Positions 35,238 to 43,702 are shown, counted from the first letter of the stretch. The stretch is DNA of 64,000 bases from Pseudomonas sp. NKUCC02_KPG (GCF_019345465.1 NZ_JAHKRC010000006.1:62001-126000); one strand, 5' to 3'. Translations and numbers: made by a program. Notes: generated by a model not told the origin, from the sequence alone.

Positions 35238-36038
35238 ATGCCACAAATTGCCAATAACGGGGATGCGCGCGTAGCGGTGCTGGTCGATTGCGACAATGTG
35301 TCACCAGAGGTGCTGGAGCACGCATTGAAAGTTGTGGCGCAGTTTGGACGAATTGTCTTGCGCCGTGGATATGGAAATCACGGCACGCTCGCAAACAAGT
35401 GGCAGGAGGCGTTGGTCAGGCTTGCCTTTACACCTTGTCTTCAGTACCAGTATGCCTCTGGGAAAAACACGTCAGATATCGCACTTGCACTGGATGCACT
35501 GGAAGCATTGTTCGATCATCGAGCGGACATGTTCTGCCTGGTTACCAGCGACTCGGATTTCGCCTATCTGTGTCGAAAGCTTCGGGAGCGGGGTGCAGCC
35601 GTTTGCATCGTGGGTGAAGCCAAAACCCCGGACGCCCTGCGCAATGCCAGTGATCAGTTCTTCGAATGGCGCAAAGTACATGATCCTGCACTGGCTGATG
35701 CTCTGATCCCCAAGGATATTCCAGATCTGCCCAATCCCAAGAAAGAACCGGATCAGGCTGCCAAACCCAAACTCCGTCGTCCTCGTTTTATAGTGGAAGC
35801 GGTGTCATTGCTGGCTGGAAGTACCAATGAAGGCAGGGTCACGGTCAGTGGTTTAGGCTCCTATTTGAAGCGGACAGACCCCGCGTTCTCTCCCACTGAG
35901 TATGGGCACTCAGGGTTGTTGGACATGCTCAAGACATACGATTTGCTGGAAACACATAAAGAATCTGGCGGTCATTGGACGGTCGGCCTGGCAACGAGGC
36001 CTCTCACTGCAGATGAAGCGGGGGGGAGTGGAAAATGA
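35238..36038 (+). CDS. NYN-domain nuclease with LOTUS/OST-HTH domain
   Basis: A 266-residue protein. Residues ~10-150 form a NYN (PIN-like) RNase domain with the acidic pattern VLVDCDNVSPE, SDIALALDALEAL and VTSDSDFAYLCRKLRERG. Residues ~175-250 form an OST-HTH/LOTUS domain (FIVEAVSLLAG, VTVSGLGSYLKR, GLLDMLKTYDLLE), which binds RNA, often G-rich. A proline/lysine linker joins them. The class is widespread in bacteria, with possible RNA-decay or defence roles. AAGGAG precedes the ATG. It follows the BRCT remnant and is not clearly in an operon. Confidence 0.9.
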   Translation: MPQIANNGDARVAVLVDCDNVSPEVLEHALKVVAQFGRIVLRRGYGNHGTLANKWQEALVRLAFTPCLQYQYASGKNTSDIALALDALEALFDHRADMFCLVTSDSDFAYLCRKLRERGAAVCIVGEAKTPDALRNASDQFFEWRKVHDPALADALIPKDIPDLPNPKKEPDQAAKPKLRRPRFIVEAVSLLAGSTNEGRVTVSGLGSYLKRTDPAFSPTEYGHSGLLDMLKTYDLLETHKESGGHWTVGLATRPLTADEAGGSGK

Positions 36039-36058
36039 ATATTCATTTGAGGCGCTGT

Positions 36059-36733
36059 TTAGACTTGCGAAACGTACTTGGCTTGATCCGGAGTAAAGAT
36101 CACTAACAGGTTGGTTTTCGTGCACATCAGCACTTGTTCGGTTTCAGGGTCGACATTCAGCTCTTCTCCCCGTAGACCCTGCCACTGCGCCAGATATTCA
36201 AACGATCCAAATTTCTCAAGTCTTGACCCGGCGAGGGGATGTGGTGGCGAAAAAAACAGCCCGAATATCGAATGCGACTCAATGATCTAACCCAGATCGC
36301 TCATCTCGTAGGGAGCAATTTCTTTAAACCGTGAGGAACGATCCAGGCTAACTCGTGCACCAATCGCGTTTAGCATTGATGCAGGATCAATGGACTCAAG
36401 ATTATCGAAGTCCAAAGACGACCACTCTTCCCGAGTGACCAATGCTGAAATTATATAGGGTTCTTCGTCTCGGCCGGTTGCTGGGTCGTGACGTTGAACA
36501 TAACCCGACACCAGGCAGTTCTCGATTGCTGGCAGTAAAGCAAAGACCTCGCCAACCACCCGAAACAATGAACCATGGCACAGCCTGACAAAATCGCGAC
36601 GAACTTGAGCGTCTGATCGATTTTTGAAGGTTAGCTTGCCATTGCCTTTTGCTTCGGCCGTGCGACGTGGAATATCGCTCTCGTCAAACGCATCGCGGCT
36701 TTTATTGCCCAGATCGGCCACGAATCCGGCCAT
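36059..36733 (-). pseudogene. Minus-strand gene fragment with in-frame TAG
   Basis: A 148-codon frame ends at TAG (36287-36289), and the same frame continues open for 76 codons to TAA at 36059 (LFFSPPHPLAGSRLEKFGSF..., VLMCTKTNLLVIFTP). The middle part (VSGYVQRHDPATGRDEEPYI) recalls the C-terminal domain of DUF4236-type proteins, a weak resemblance. Its first ~25 codons are antisense to the GH19 gene, so the real 5' end is lost. This looks like a truncated, interrupted gene fused by recombination to phage DNA. Confidence 0.45.
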
Positions 36734-37177
36734 CTGACGCGCCTGGTGGAAAACCTCAACTACAGCGCCGATGCGTTGCGCAAAACGTGGCCAAGTCGTT
36801 TCAACGCTGAGTTGGCCGCGGATGTCGCCCGCAAACCCGAGCAGATCGCCAACATCGCTTACGGCAACCGTATGGGCAACACCGCCCCCTGCGACGGTTG
36901 GAGGTATCGCGGGCGCGGACTGATACAGATCACCGGCAAGAACAACTACCGCGCCTGCGGCGAAGCGCTGAGCCTAGACTTGATCGCGCAACCTGAAATG
37001 CTGGAGGAGCCACAGCATGCCTGCATGTCCGCTGCGTGGTACTGGGCAACCAATGGGCTGAACACCCTGGCCGATGCTGGCAAGTTCGAAATGATCACCA
37101 CGCGTATCAACGGAGGCCAGAACGGGGCAGCAGATCGTCAGGCTCTGTATGCGAAGGGGTTAAAGGTGTTGGCGTGA
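36635..37177 (+). pseudogene. GH19 phage endolysin, 5' truncated
   Basis: Family-19 chitinase-type lysozyme, which cuts peptidoglycan. The frame is open from 36635 without a start and carries IAAFIAQIGHESGHLTRLVE (first catalytic Glu in GHESG), then NLNYSADALRKTWPSRF, AYGNRMGNTAPCDGWRYRGRG, QITGKNNY and the C-terminal RINGGQNG. About 35 N-terminal residues of the usual protein are missing, replaced by unrelated sequence. A GTG at 36746 would start after the catalytic Glu. Together with Rz/Rz1 it is the lysis cassette of a lost prophage or tailocin. Confidence 0.8.
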
Positions 37178-37668
37178 GTTTGTGGCGCTGGATTGGTCTT
37201 GTCGTTCTGGTGGGGTGTTCCGTTTTTTCCACATGGAAAGTGGACACCTGGCGCTACGGCAAGCAACTGGCCAACCTGAGCGCAGCCCATCAAGCCGACC
37301 TGACTTCCATAGCCAACGCTGCAGCCGCTCAAGCGCGCCAGGCGCTGGAGAAGCAGCAGGCCATCCAAAAGGCTTTGGCCGAGCTCGACACCAAAGCAAC
37401 CAAGGAGAAGATGAATGCTCTCGCTGAGAATGAAAAGTTGCGCGCTGATGTTGCTGCTGGTGATCGGCGGCTGCGCATCGCAGGGCGTTGTAGTGCCTAT
37501 AGCAGCAATCTGTCCAATCCCACCAGCTCCGCCCGCCTGGATGATGGCGGAGCCGTCGAACTCGCTGGAGCTGCTGGACGAACTGTTTTCGAGATCAGGG
37601 CAGGAATAATCAAAGACCGGGCAGCCTTGAAGGGATTGCAGGAGCATATGTTGATGGTGTGCCAGTGA
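37174..37668 (+). CDS. Rz-like inner-membrane spanin
   Basis: A 164-residue phage lysis protein: one N-terminal signal-anchor helix (WRWIGLVVLVGCSVFSTW) and a long coiled coil (residues ~30-100, rich in Ala, Gln, Lys, Glu). The GTG start at 37174 overlaps the endolysin stop by 4 bases. i-spanins span the periplasm with a lipoprotein partner to fuse membranes at lysis. The partner is encoded inside this gene in the +1 frame. Confidence 0.85.
   Translation: MSLWRWIGLVVLVGCSVFSTWKVDTWRYGKQLANLSAAHQADLTSIANAAAAQARQALEKQQAIQKALAELDTKATKEKMNALAENEKLRADVAAGDRRLRIAGRCSAYSSNLSNPTSSARLDDGGAVELAGAAGRTVFEIRAGIIKDRAALKGLQEHMLMVCQ
37415..37609 (+). CDS. Rz1-like outer-membrane lipoprotein spanin, nested in Rz
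   Basis: 64 residues, lipoprotein signal with lipobox VIGGC (Cys20), then a short proline-rich mature part (CPIPPAPPAW). Entirely inside the Rz gene in another frame, the classical lambda-type arrangement. The pair appears intact although the endolysin is truncated. Confidence 0.85.
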   Translation: MLSLRMKSCALMLLLVIGGCASQGVVVPIAAICPIPPAPPAWMMAEPSNSLELLDELFSRSGQE

Positions 37669-37775
37669 CCTACATTCGTGGCCGAAAAAATTAGCATGGC
37701 CTCTTTCATGCACCTGTAGGAGGTTGACGTGAACGTTGTCAACCAATCCTGCTGATTCCAGATCTGGGGAAAAGA

Positions 37776-37797
37776 AAGCCCGCACATTGGCGGACTT
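37776..37797 (+). terminator. Hairpin after the lysis genes
   Basis: AAGCCCGC / GCGGACTT, an 8-bp stem with one G-T/A-C mismatch and a 6-base loop. Weak U-tract. Probable terminator of the lysis cassette. Confidence 0.4.
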
Positions 37798-37860
37798 CGT
37801 TACTGCGTCCAATGTCATGTTGCGTAAGCTTCAAGCGCTGGTCAGAAATATTATGAGTGA

Positions 37861-38193
37861 CTAGAGTTCCTCATATTTTTGCAATAGAACGTGCCGGGCT
37901 CCCCCATTTTTTGATCCGCAACTCGCGCAAGATGGGGTCGTGGTTGCGCCAGATTCCATTCCTCGGTAACAACTATCCTGAGTTCTTCCATCATTGAAAA
38001 CAACCGTCCAGCATACATTGGCAGCACGGGAACCGTTGTTTGTGATTTGGACGTATCCGGAGCCACCGTTATCGTACGAACAGGCGCTCATGGAAACTGG
38101 ATATGCGTTGTGCGTCCACGATGCACACTGGTCCGCTTGCGCTACTCCAGCGAACCCCAGCAACAGAAGCATTGCCCCAGCGATTTTTTTCAT
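37861..38193 (-). CDS. Small secreted cysteine-rich protein, unknown
   Basis: Not recognised. From the ATG at 38193, 110 residues with a clear signal peptide (MKKIAGAMLLLLGFAGVAQA) and a mature part with six cysteines (QCASW, SACSY, NVCWT, DSCYR, PSCASC), suggesting three disulfides. The centre (GYVQITNNGSRAANVCWTVVF) reads as a beta-sandwich like small carbohydrate-binding or DUF-type domains. It is convergent with the lysis cassette and stands alone. Being exported and Cys-rich on an island with a toxin, it might be an effector, but nothing proves it. Confidence 0.65.
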   Translation of the reverse strand: MKKIAGAMLLLLGFAGVAQADQCASWTHNAYPVSMSACSYDNGGSGYVQITNNGSRAANVCWTVVFNDGRTQDSCYRGMESGATTTPSCASCGSKNGGARHVLLQKYEEL

Positions 38194-38344
38194 GTCTAGC
38201 CTCACCAGTCCATGTTTTGTTTGGTGGCATAATGCCAGTGATTAATGCTGTAAGACTACTTCCCGCGCTATCCCTCCCGCTGAACGGTCAAGGCAGCGTT
38301 CTGGCCGATAGAGTTTCTTCGGGCAAACGCTAGGGGGCGTCGTC

Positions 38345-38505
38345 TCACTCTGGCGCCATCAGCGCTGCCAGCGAGAGCTTGATGAATTCCTCATTGCGCG
38401 CGCCGCTAATCTAATTGGAAAGCTCAATAGTGGAGGCCTCGAGGGCGAGCTGATTTTCGTTTAGTTTGCAGAGCAAGGAGGGGGGGCAGGTCAGAATTTG
38501 GCATC
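38345..38505 (-). pseudogene. Decayed copy of the small gene at 51894-52103
   Basis: Starts MPNSDL as the gene near tRNA-Leu does, and then a frameshift follows; further codons restore LNENQLALEA in another frame. Upstream flank to ~38590 also matches 52104-52190 (GGCAGGAC.CCA.GG). The central part of the gene is deleted. Confidence 0.75.
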
Positions 38506-38784
38506 GCGAGTCCTTCGTGGAGTTTTCAGCGTAACAGGGGGGGACTTGGGATTATGTGCGTTCGGCAGGACACCAAGGGTGAGGGAAATAGGCTGCGTGA
38601 CTTTCGCGTGACTCGTTCTCGCAGCTATGTGTATCTATGGTTATTCAATTGCAGCGAGCGCCAGAGATAGCGGCCATGTTTAAAGGGTTTGCAATACCAT
38701 TGCGGGCATGTGGTGTTAGTGTCAGAGCCCGCGGTTCCTAGGGTCCAATATCCGCATTCGCCCCATAACAGCCCTTGGGAAAGA

Positions 38785-38815
38785 CTGCTTTCGGCCAAAA
38801 GCGGTCGCTCACTAT
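38785..38815. repeat. Dispersed palindrome arm (GGCCGAT family)
   Basis: GACTGCTTTCGGCCAAAAGCGGTC, a short self-complementary copy lacking the long loop. Confidence 0.5.
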
Positions 38816-39042
38816 CTAAGCAACTAAGGGCGATTCATGCTCCTGAAAAACCTGAGATATGCAGTTTGGCTCACTAATAGCTGCGATTCCTCTCGCGTAA
38901 AGCTTGGAACAAACAATGGATCCTTGAGGCCCCCGGTTACTCAGCCGGCGCTGCGGAGCAAGCCAAAACCCTCACGGACTGCAGCGCCTTTAGCCACAAA
39001 GCACGGCGCCGATGATGAGCTCCGGGGGGCATGCGTAGTTTG

Positions 39043-39810
39043 CTAGAAGCGTGAAGCCCGGACCATGGCATCAATCCCGCCATCGACGTACACCACGCTG
39101 CCATGGATAAACGATGCTTGTGGTGACTGCAAGAACGCCACCACGGAGGCGATCTCATCAGGGCGCCCGGGGCGGCCGAGGGGTGCGACGAAATCGCGGG
39201 TAGCCTGGCCAAAACGTGCATCTTCCAGCGAGGCCTGGTGCAGCGGTGTGCTAACCGCGCCCGGTGCCACCACGTTCAAGCGCATACCCTGCTTACCCCA
39301 GCTCACAGCCAGGCTGCGGGCGCGGTGGCTGATGGCGTATTTGGAGGCAGAATAAACAACGTGAGGATGGTCGACAGTGTTCGCCAACTCCAGAACCTGG
39401 GCCTCTTCGCCGGCTAGCATCATTTCGACCATCGCCTGGCCTTCAGGGCCGGAATATGTCGCCGCCACAGAGCCGATCACCAGCGCCGCCGGTTGTTGGC
39501 CCTTGGCCAAAGCACCTTGCAGACCGTCAAGCAGTTGATTAACGCCAAAGTAGTTGACCGCCAGGATCAACCCGCAGGTAGGCGCCGTAACACCGACCCC
39601 GGCGCAGCAGATCAGCCCATCGAGGACACCGCCGCTCTGTTCGAGCACTTGTGCTATGGCCATGTCACGCCCTTGGGCAGTGGACAAGTCAGCGATCACC
39701 TCAGCATTGCAGCGATCGATACCGATGACCTGATGTCCAGCGGCACGCATTGCTGCACTCACAGCGGCTCCAATTCCCGAGGCGCTCCCGGTAATAGCGG
39801 TGATAGGCAT
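39043..39810 (-). CDS. Classical SDR, 3-alpha-hydroxysteroid dehydrogenase-like
   Basis: A 255-residue NAD(P)-dependent dehydrogenase. Cofactor motif TGSASGIG is at residues 6-13, Ser in VIGSVAAT, and catalytic Tyr-x3-Lys in YSASKYA near residue 152. The long insertion before the Tyr and the pattern ICCAGVG, GLILAVNYFGVNQLLDGL resemble the 3-alpha-hydroxysteroid dehydrogenase/carbonyl reductase of Comamonas. GGAGAA precedes the ATG at 39810. Divergent from a TetR gene 212 bp away, which is the likely repressor. Confidence 0.88.
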   Translation of the reverse strand: MPITAITGSASGIGAAVSAAMRAAGHQVIGIDRCNAEVIADLSTAQGRDMAIAQVLEQSGGVLDGLICCAGVGVTAPTCGLILAVNYFGVNQLLDGLQGALAKGQQPAALVIGSVAATYSGPEGQAMVEMMLAGEEAQVLELANTVDHPHVVYSASKYAISHRARSLAVSWGKQGMRLNVVAPGAVSTPLHQASLEDARFGQATRDFVAPLGRPGRPDEIASVVAFLQSPQASFIHGSVVYVDGGIDAMVRASRF

Positions 39811-40022
39811 AGTGGTTCTCCATGATAAGTCTGCCCAATACCAACAGGTCAATCTCACAAGGACATCGTCTGTGCGGACTAAAAGAACGGGTATATCGGT
39901 GCACGCAGCGTTTGTCTGGAAACAACACAGAGGCTTGAAACTTATCGCCTACGGGCACTTGACATTAGGGGTAAGGCGTCGATAAGTTAATTACAGACCA
40001 ATCATTCTGTATCGGTAAGCTT

Positions 40023-40601
40023 ATGGCCAGACCCGTGATGTACGAAGAGGAGGCAGTGTTGACCGCTGCGCTCAATCAGTTTTGGGCGGAGGGCTTCAAG
40101 GGCACCAGTGTGGATGCACTCGTTGACTGCACCGGCCTCAACAAACACAGCCTCTATCAGGCTTTCGGCGGCAAGACCGGCCTTTTCCTGCAGGTATTGG
40201 AGCGATATCTGTCCTGTTACGCCAAGGGCTACCTGGCCATCTTTGCTCAACAGCACGGCTTTGCTGCACTGAGTGGCTATTTTCATGCGGTGACAAGCCA
40301 AATCGAGCCACGCGGCTGCTTGGTCCTGAACACGGCGATGGAGTTGGGTGACTCCGATCCTGACTGCCTGCGCCTGCTAACGAATTACTACAGCAACCTT
40401 ACCGACTGTCTCGCCACAGCGATCGAAGAAGGCCAGCACGAAGGCAACATCCGCGCCGAGCTCGATCCGGGAGACACGGCCGTTTGGCTGGTACGTGCAC
40501 TACAAGGCCTGGCTGTCGGCAGCCGGCTGGGATCCGAACAAAAAACCAACGCGAACTCCATCCTGGCGTTGCTCGCCACCCCCGGCGCTGTTGCGCCATA
40601 A
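40023..40601 (+). CDS. TetR/AcrR-family regulator
   Basis: A 192-residue repressor with the N-terminal TetR HTH (ALNQFWAEGFKGTSVDALVDCTGLNKHSLYQAFGGKTGLFLQVL) and a ligand domain like those of the YxaF/LmrA branch (GCLVLNTAMELG). It lies between the divergent SDR gene and, 23 bp downstream, two AhpD-like genes on the same strand, so it probably controls both sides in answer to a small reactive molecule. Confidence 0.9.
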   Translation: MARPVMYEEEAVLTAALNQFWAEGFKGTSVDALVDCTGLNKHSLYQAFGGKTGLFLQVLERYLSCYAKGYLAIFAQQHGFAALSGYFHAVTSQIEPRGCLVLNTAMELGDSDPDCLRLLTNYYSNLTDCLATAIEEGQHEGNIRAELDPGDTAVWLVRALQGLAVGSRLGSEQKTNANSILALLATPGAVAP

Positions 40602-40624
40602 CCCGAAGTGCAAAGGGCTATCCA

Positions 40625-41089
40625 TTGAGCGATATCGTGATTACCACTGTAACACTGGCATCGGCGCTCCAGGCCGGTGGTGCGCTAACCGATGACTACC
40701 AAGCCGTGTGGGAAAAGCTCTGGCAGCAATCGCATATTCCGGCGGGGGTGTTGGAATTGTGCCGGTTGCGCTTGGCGCAGATGCATAGCGCAACGGCTGA
40801 GCTCGAACTGCTAAGAGATATCGATCTCGACCCCGCTAAGGCCCAAGACCTGATTGCCGGCAAAAATCTCAACAATGGCCGGTTCAGTGAAGGCGAGCTG
40901 GCGGCACTGGAGCTCACCGAACTCTACGCCATGGACCCGGCGGCGATCACCGATGAAGTGGCTGCCAGTGTCAAACAGCACTTCGGTGAGCCAGGCCTGG
41001 TATGCCTGGTCGAGGCGCTCGGCTTCATCGAGGGGCGCATTCGTCTTGCCCTAATGTTCAGCACCCTGCGCGCTACTGCCAGCCACTAA
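40625..41089 (+). CDS. Carboxymuconolactone decarboxylase/AhpD-like protein
   Basis: A 154-residue all-helical protein from the TTG at 40625 (MSDIVITTVTLASALQAGGAL). It has the AhpD-fold pattern, with VLELCRLRLAQMHSATAEL in place of the usual R-x5-CPYC region, so the CxxC pair is missing. FSEGELAALELTELYAMDPAAITDEVAASVKQHFGEPGLVCLVEAL fits the carboxymuconolactone decarboxylase family. Without the redox cysteines it may be a partner of the next gene rather than a peroxidase. It is in an operon with TetR upstream and the second AhpD-like gene 18 bp downstream. Confidence 0.75.
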   Translation: MSDIVITTVTLASALQAGGALTDDYQAVWEKLWQQSHIPAGVLELCRLRLAQMHSATAELELLRDIDLDPAKAQDLIAGKNLNNGRFSEGELAALELTELYAMDPAAITDEVAASVKQHFGEPGLVCLVEALGFIEGRIRLALMFSTLRATASH

Positions 41090-41107
41090 GCCACGGAGCA
41101 CAATACG

Positions 41108-41638
41108 ATGACCATGACACAGGCACGAGTAGGAACACCGGGCACCAACACTGGCCATATCATTCGCGACAGCAGTCTCGGTTTGGCGAGCCAGACTTTG
41201 GATGTATTGATTCAGTTGACTGACAGCATCTGGCGCAAGAACAGCGTGCGCTTGGCGCTTCTGGAAATGATCAGACTGCGCAATGCACGCACCGTTAATT
41301 GTGTTTTCTGCAAGAGTGTCCGCTACGACGTAGCGAAACAGGATGGCCTGACCGAGGAGAAGGTCGCCCGTATTGCGGATGGTTTTGACACCAGCGATTT
41401 ATCCGAAGCCGAAAAGCTGTCGCTGGCCTTCGCCGACGTCTATCTGCGTAACCCCGAGCGCTTCGAACCTCAACTGATCAGCAGATTGCGCAAGCAATTT
41501 TCCGAAGAACAGCTCTGCCACATGGCGATCTCCCTCGCCACCTTCAATGCCGCCTCGAAATGTGCAGTGAGTTTAGCCGGCATGCCGGAAGCACTGCCGG
41601 TCATGGAAATGCAATTACCGCCCGCGAGCGCCCTGTAG
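41108..41638 (+). CDS. Carboxymuconolactone decarboxylase-family protein, CxxC type
   Basis: A 176-residue AhpD-fold protein with the redox pair Cys-Val-Phe-Cys in RTVNCVFCKSVRYD near residue 61, and LSEAEKLSLAFADVYLRNP further on. AhpD-like proteins reduce peroxides or decarboxylate lactones; this branch is mostly uncharacterised. The third gene of a TetR-AhpD-AhpD unit; the preceding paralogue lacks CxxC, which suggests an unequal pair. Confidence 0.85.
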   Translation: MTMTQARVGTPGTNTGHIIRDSSLGLASQTLDVLIQLTDSIWRKNSVRLALLEMIRLRNARTVNCVFCKSVRYDVAKQDGLTEEKVARIADGFDTSDLSEAEKLSLAFADVYLRNPERFEPQLISRLRKQFSEEQLCHMAISLATFNAASKCAVSLAGMPEALPVMEMQLPPASAL

Positions 41639-41740
41639 CTGCTAACGACGAGGACCACCGACTGTACCGTCAAGCGGTGGCAGCCGGCGGAACAGGCTGC
41701 ATGAGGTACTCAATCAAGTATCACTGTCTGCCAAACCGAA

Positions 41741-41848
41741 TAGTGAATCGCCCCGGCTTTCCTAGATACCTTTGAGCGGCTGCTTTTGGCCGATAGCTGC
41801 CTTTTCCGAAGGGCAGTTCCCGGCCAAAAGCGGCCCTTCGTAAATAGA
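41741..41848. repeat. IS-end-like sequence joined to a palindrome
   Basis: TGAATCGCCCCGGCTTTCC followed by TAGATACCTTTGAGCGGC resembles an IS3-type terminal repeat. It runs into the palindrome TGCTTTTGGCCGATAGC ... CCGGCCAAAAGCGGC. The same composite occurs at 44671 and 51484. Confidence 0.65.
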
Positions 41849-41936
41849 TGCTTAGGAGCCATAACATATGTAGAGGAAGGGTATTGGACCTGCTGACTTT
41901 CAAGCTTATCTGACGCGAAACTGCATTAGTACGAAC

Positions 41937-42482
41937 TCACGCCGAGAGATAATCATCAACAGATTTAACCGTGCCGTACCCAAATTCAAACGCTGCCATC
42001 ATCGCCGCATGCACTTGAGCGGCTGGTACGTTAACGCCATTGAATGTGAGATCCAGGGTGGCGCAAGCGTCATGCAGCACCGTAACCGGATAACCCATGT
42101 CCGCCGCTGCACGTACGATGGCGTCGATACACATGTGGCTCATTGCACCTAGCACCACGATGTCCTGTACATCGAAAGCATCCAGCTGCTTCTTGAGATT
42201 AGTGTCTCTGAAGGCGTTAATATGCTTTTTAACGATTATGGGTTCTGCATCTTCAGGGGCTACCGCTGGCTGAATTTGAGCGCCGCTAGATCCCTTTACG
42301 AAGATGGGGGCATCAGCATTATCTGATTCGTGCCGTATGTGAAAAACGGGAATACCTGTATTTCGCGCATGGTCGATGACCCGTCGAGCATTCGCCACAG
42401 CCGCCTCGATGCCGCTTAAAGGCAATTTACCAGTGGGCAGGTATTCGTTTTGCAGATCAACTACTACAAGACCTTGTTTCAT
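41937..42482 (-). CDS. Isochorismatase-family cysteine hydrolase
   Basis: A 181-residue hydrolase with the family's Asp-Lys-Cys triad: Asp9 in LVVVDLQNEY, Lys in VKKHINAF near residue 83, Cys in GAMSHMCIDAIVRAA near residue 116 (nucleophile). Members split amides or enol ethers such as nicotinamide, N-carbamoyl sarcosine and isochorismate. The pattern is close to the general cysteine hydrolases of unknown substrate. Next to it in the same direction, 98 bp upstream, is a secreted metallo-hydrolase gene; cotranscription is possible. Confidence 0.88.
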   Translation of the reverse strand: MKQGLVVVDLQNEYLPTGKLPLSGIEAAVANARRVIDHARNTGIPVFHIRHESDNADAPIFVKGSSGAQIQPAVAPEDAEPIIVKKHINAFRDTNLKKQLDAFDVQDIVVLGAMSHMCIDAIVRAAADMGYPVTVLHDACATLDLTFNGVNVPAAQVHAAMMAAFEFGYGTVKSVDDYLSA

Positions 42483-42580
42483 GAGCGATCTCCGATCAAA
42501 TCAAAGTAATTTTGCCTCGAGGGCTGAGGTTGCAGGCCGGTAAGAAACCTACCCGCTATCACGGCCCCACACGGTTTAAA

Positions 42581-43471
42581 TCAGTATTCCAGCGAAGCTC
42601 CGTCTTCCGGTATATCAACGCGACTCTCGATACCTTGTTTCTCGACGTAATTGCGCAACTCTTCACGGCTCAAGGACATATGGTTAACCGCGTCCATGTG
42701 CACCGCGACAATTTTTGCGTCTTTGGCGGTCTGTGCTGCACGCAGGACGTCCTCCTCACCCATAATGATCGCACCCTCGAACCCCGTCATTTTTGCTTTT
42801 CCTGCGTTCAGGACGATGACTTCAGGGTGATATTTCTCGATGGTCTGGTCGACCTCTTTGCGCCAGATGGTGTCGCCGGCGAGGTATAGAGTCTTATAGT
42901 TTGGCGCTTGAAATACCATACCCATGGCTTCGCCCAGCGGCTTTGCGAGGGCAGGTACGGCATACATTTCGTCGGTGCCATGCTGACCACCGGTTTTGGT
43001 TATTTTTACGCCGCCGAATTCAGCTTCGTCAGTCAGTACGCGTACATTCTTGAAACCTTGGGAGCGAATCAGCTGCGCATCGTCTTCGTGCTGAGTGAAC
43101 AGAGGGATGTCTTTAGGCAGCGCTTTTTGTGCCGCATCATCCCAGTGATCAAGGTGTGTATGCGTGACGATTACTGCGTCGACACCCGAGATAACCTTGT
43201 CAGGGGATTCGGGTAGATCGACCAGCGGATTGCGAAGGTTGCTTCGGTAGGTATTTTCAAACCCCGGATAAGCCCCTTTTTTAGCCAGCATTGGATCGAT
43301 CAAGAACGTAGTGTCACCGTAAGTGATTTTTACCGTGGCATTGCGAACCTGCTGCAGACCCACTTTTTGGGATGCTTCAGGTGCCTGGGGGGGATTGGTA
43401 TCCGCGAACGCCGCTGTAGCGACTGCACCGCAAGCAATGCTAAGGGCGAGAGGAAGCGCTATAAATTTCAT
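42581..43471 (-). CDS. Exported MBL-fold metallo-hydrolase (UlaG-like)
   Basis: A 296-residue protein with signal peptide (ALPLALSIACGAVATAAFA) and a metallo-beta-lactamase fold. The metal motif is THTHLDHWDD near residue 103, with further ligands in GGQHGTDEM and LAGDTIWRKEVD. The UlaG-like branch includes lactonases and phosphodiesterases. It probably degrades a small extracellular or periplasmic substrate. The divergent gene at 43703 encodes a GlxA-type regulator, 231 bp away, a common arrangement for these enzymes. Confidence 0.88.
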   Translation of the reverse strand: MKFIALPLALSIACGAVATAAFADTNPPQAPEASQKVGLQQVRNATVKITYGDTTFLIDPMLAKKGAYPGFENTYRSNLRNPLVDLPESPDKVISGVDAVIVTHTHLDHWDDAAQKALPKDIPLFTQHEDDAQLIRSQGFKNVRVLTDEAEFGGVKITKTGGQHGTDEMYAVPALAKPLGEAMGMVFQAPNYKTLYLAGDTIWRKEVDQTIEKYHPEVIVLNAGKAKMTGFEGAIIMGEEDVLRAAQTAKDAKIVAVHMDAVNHMSLSREELRNYVEKQGIESRVDIPEDGASLEY

Positions 43472-43702
43472 GGAATTAATCCTGTTGGTACATCGAGGAG
43501 AGCATTCTGGGCCAGTGCTTTAGAGCCCAACAGTGGCCTGAATGACATGATTCGATATAATCGGGCCAGGCAATCTGTATCTTAGAAAAAGGACAAGGAT
43601 ATTTGGGGCTTCTATTAGAGTGAAAACATCCGCGTGAGCGGCCCACCCATTTCAGTGTGTGACAGGCAGTGGGCCAATACATGATCAATTTGAGGCTGCC
43701 TG

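Larger units (their letters stand above)
38206..39042. other. Gene-free stretch with remnants
   Basis: No intact gene. It contains a decayed copy of the tRNA-proximal small gene (38345-38505), flanking homology to about 38590, and a palindrome copy at 38785. The rest shows nothing recognisable. Confidence 0.5.

Noticed and set aside
37415..37609. Nested Rz1 frame as a chance overlap
   Set aside because: Considered but not dismissed as noise: the lipobox, proline-rich tail and position inside Rz are the classical arrangement, so it was kept as a gene.
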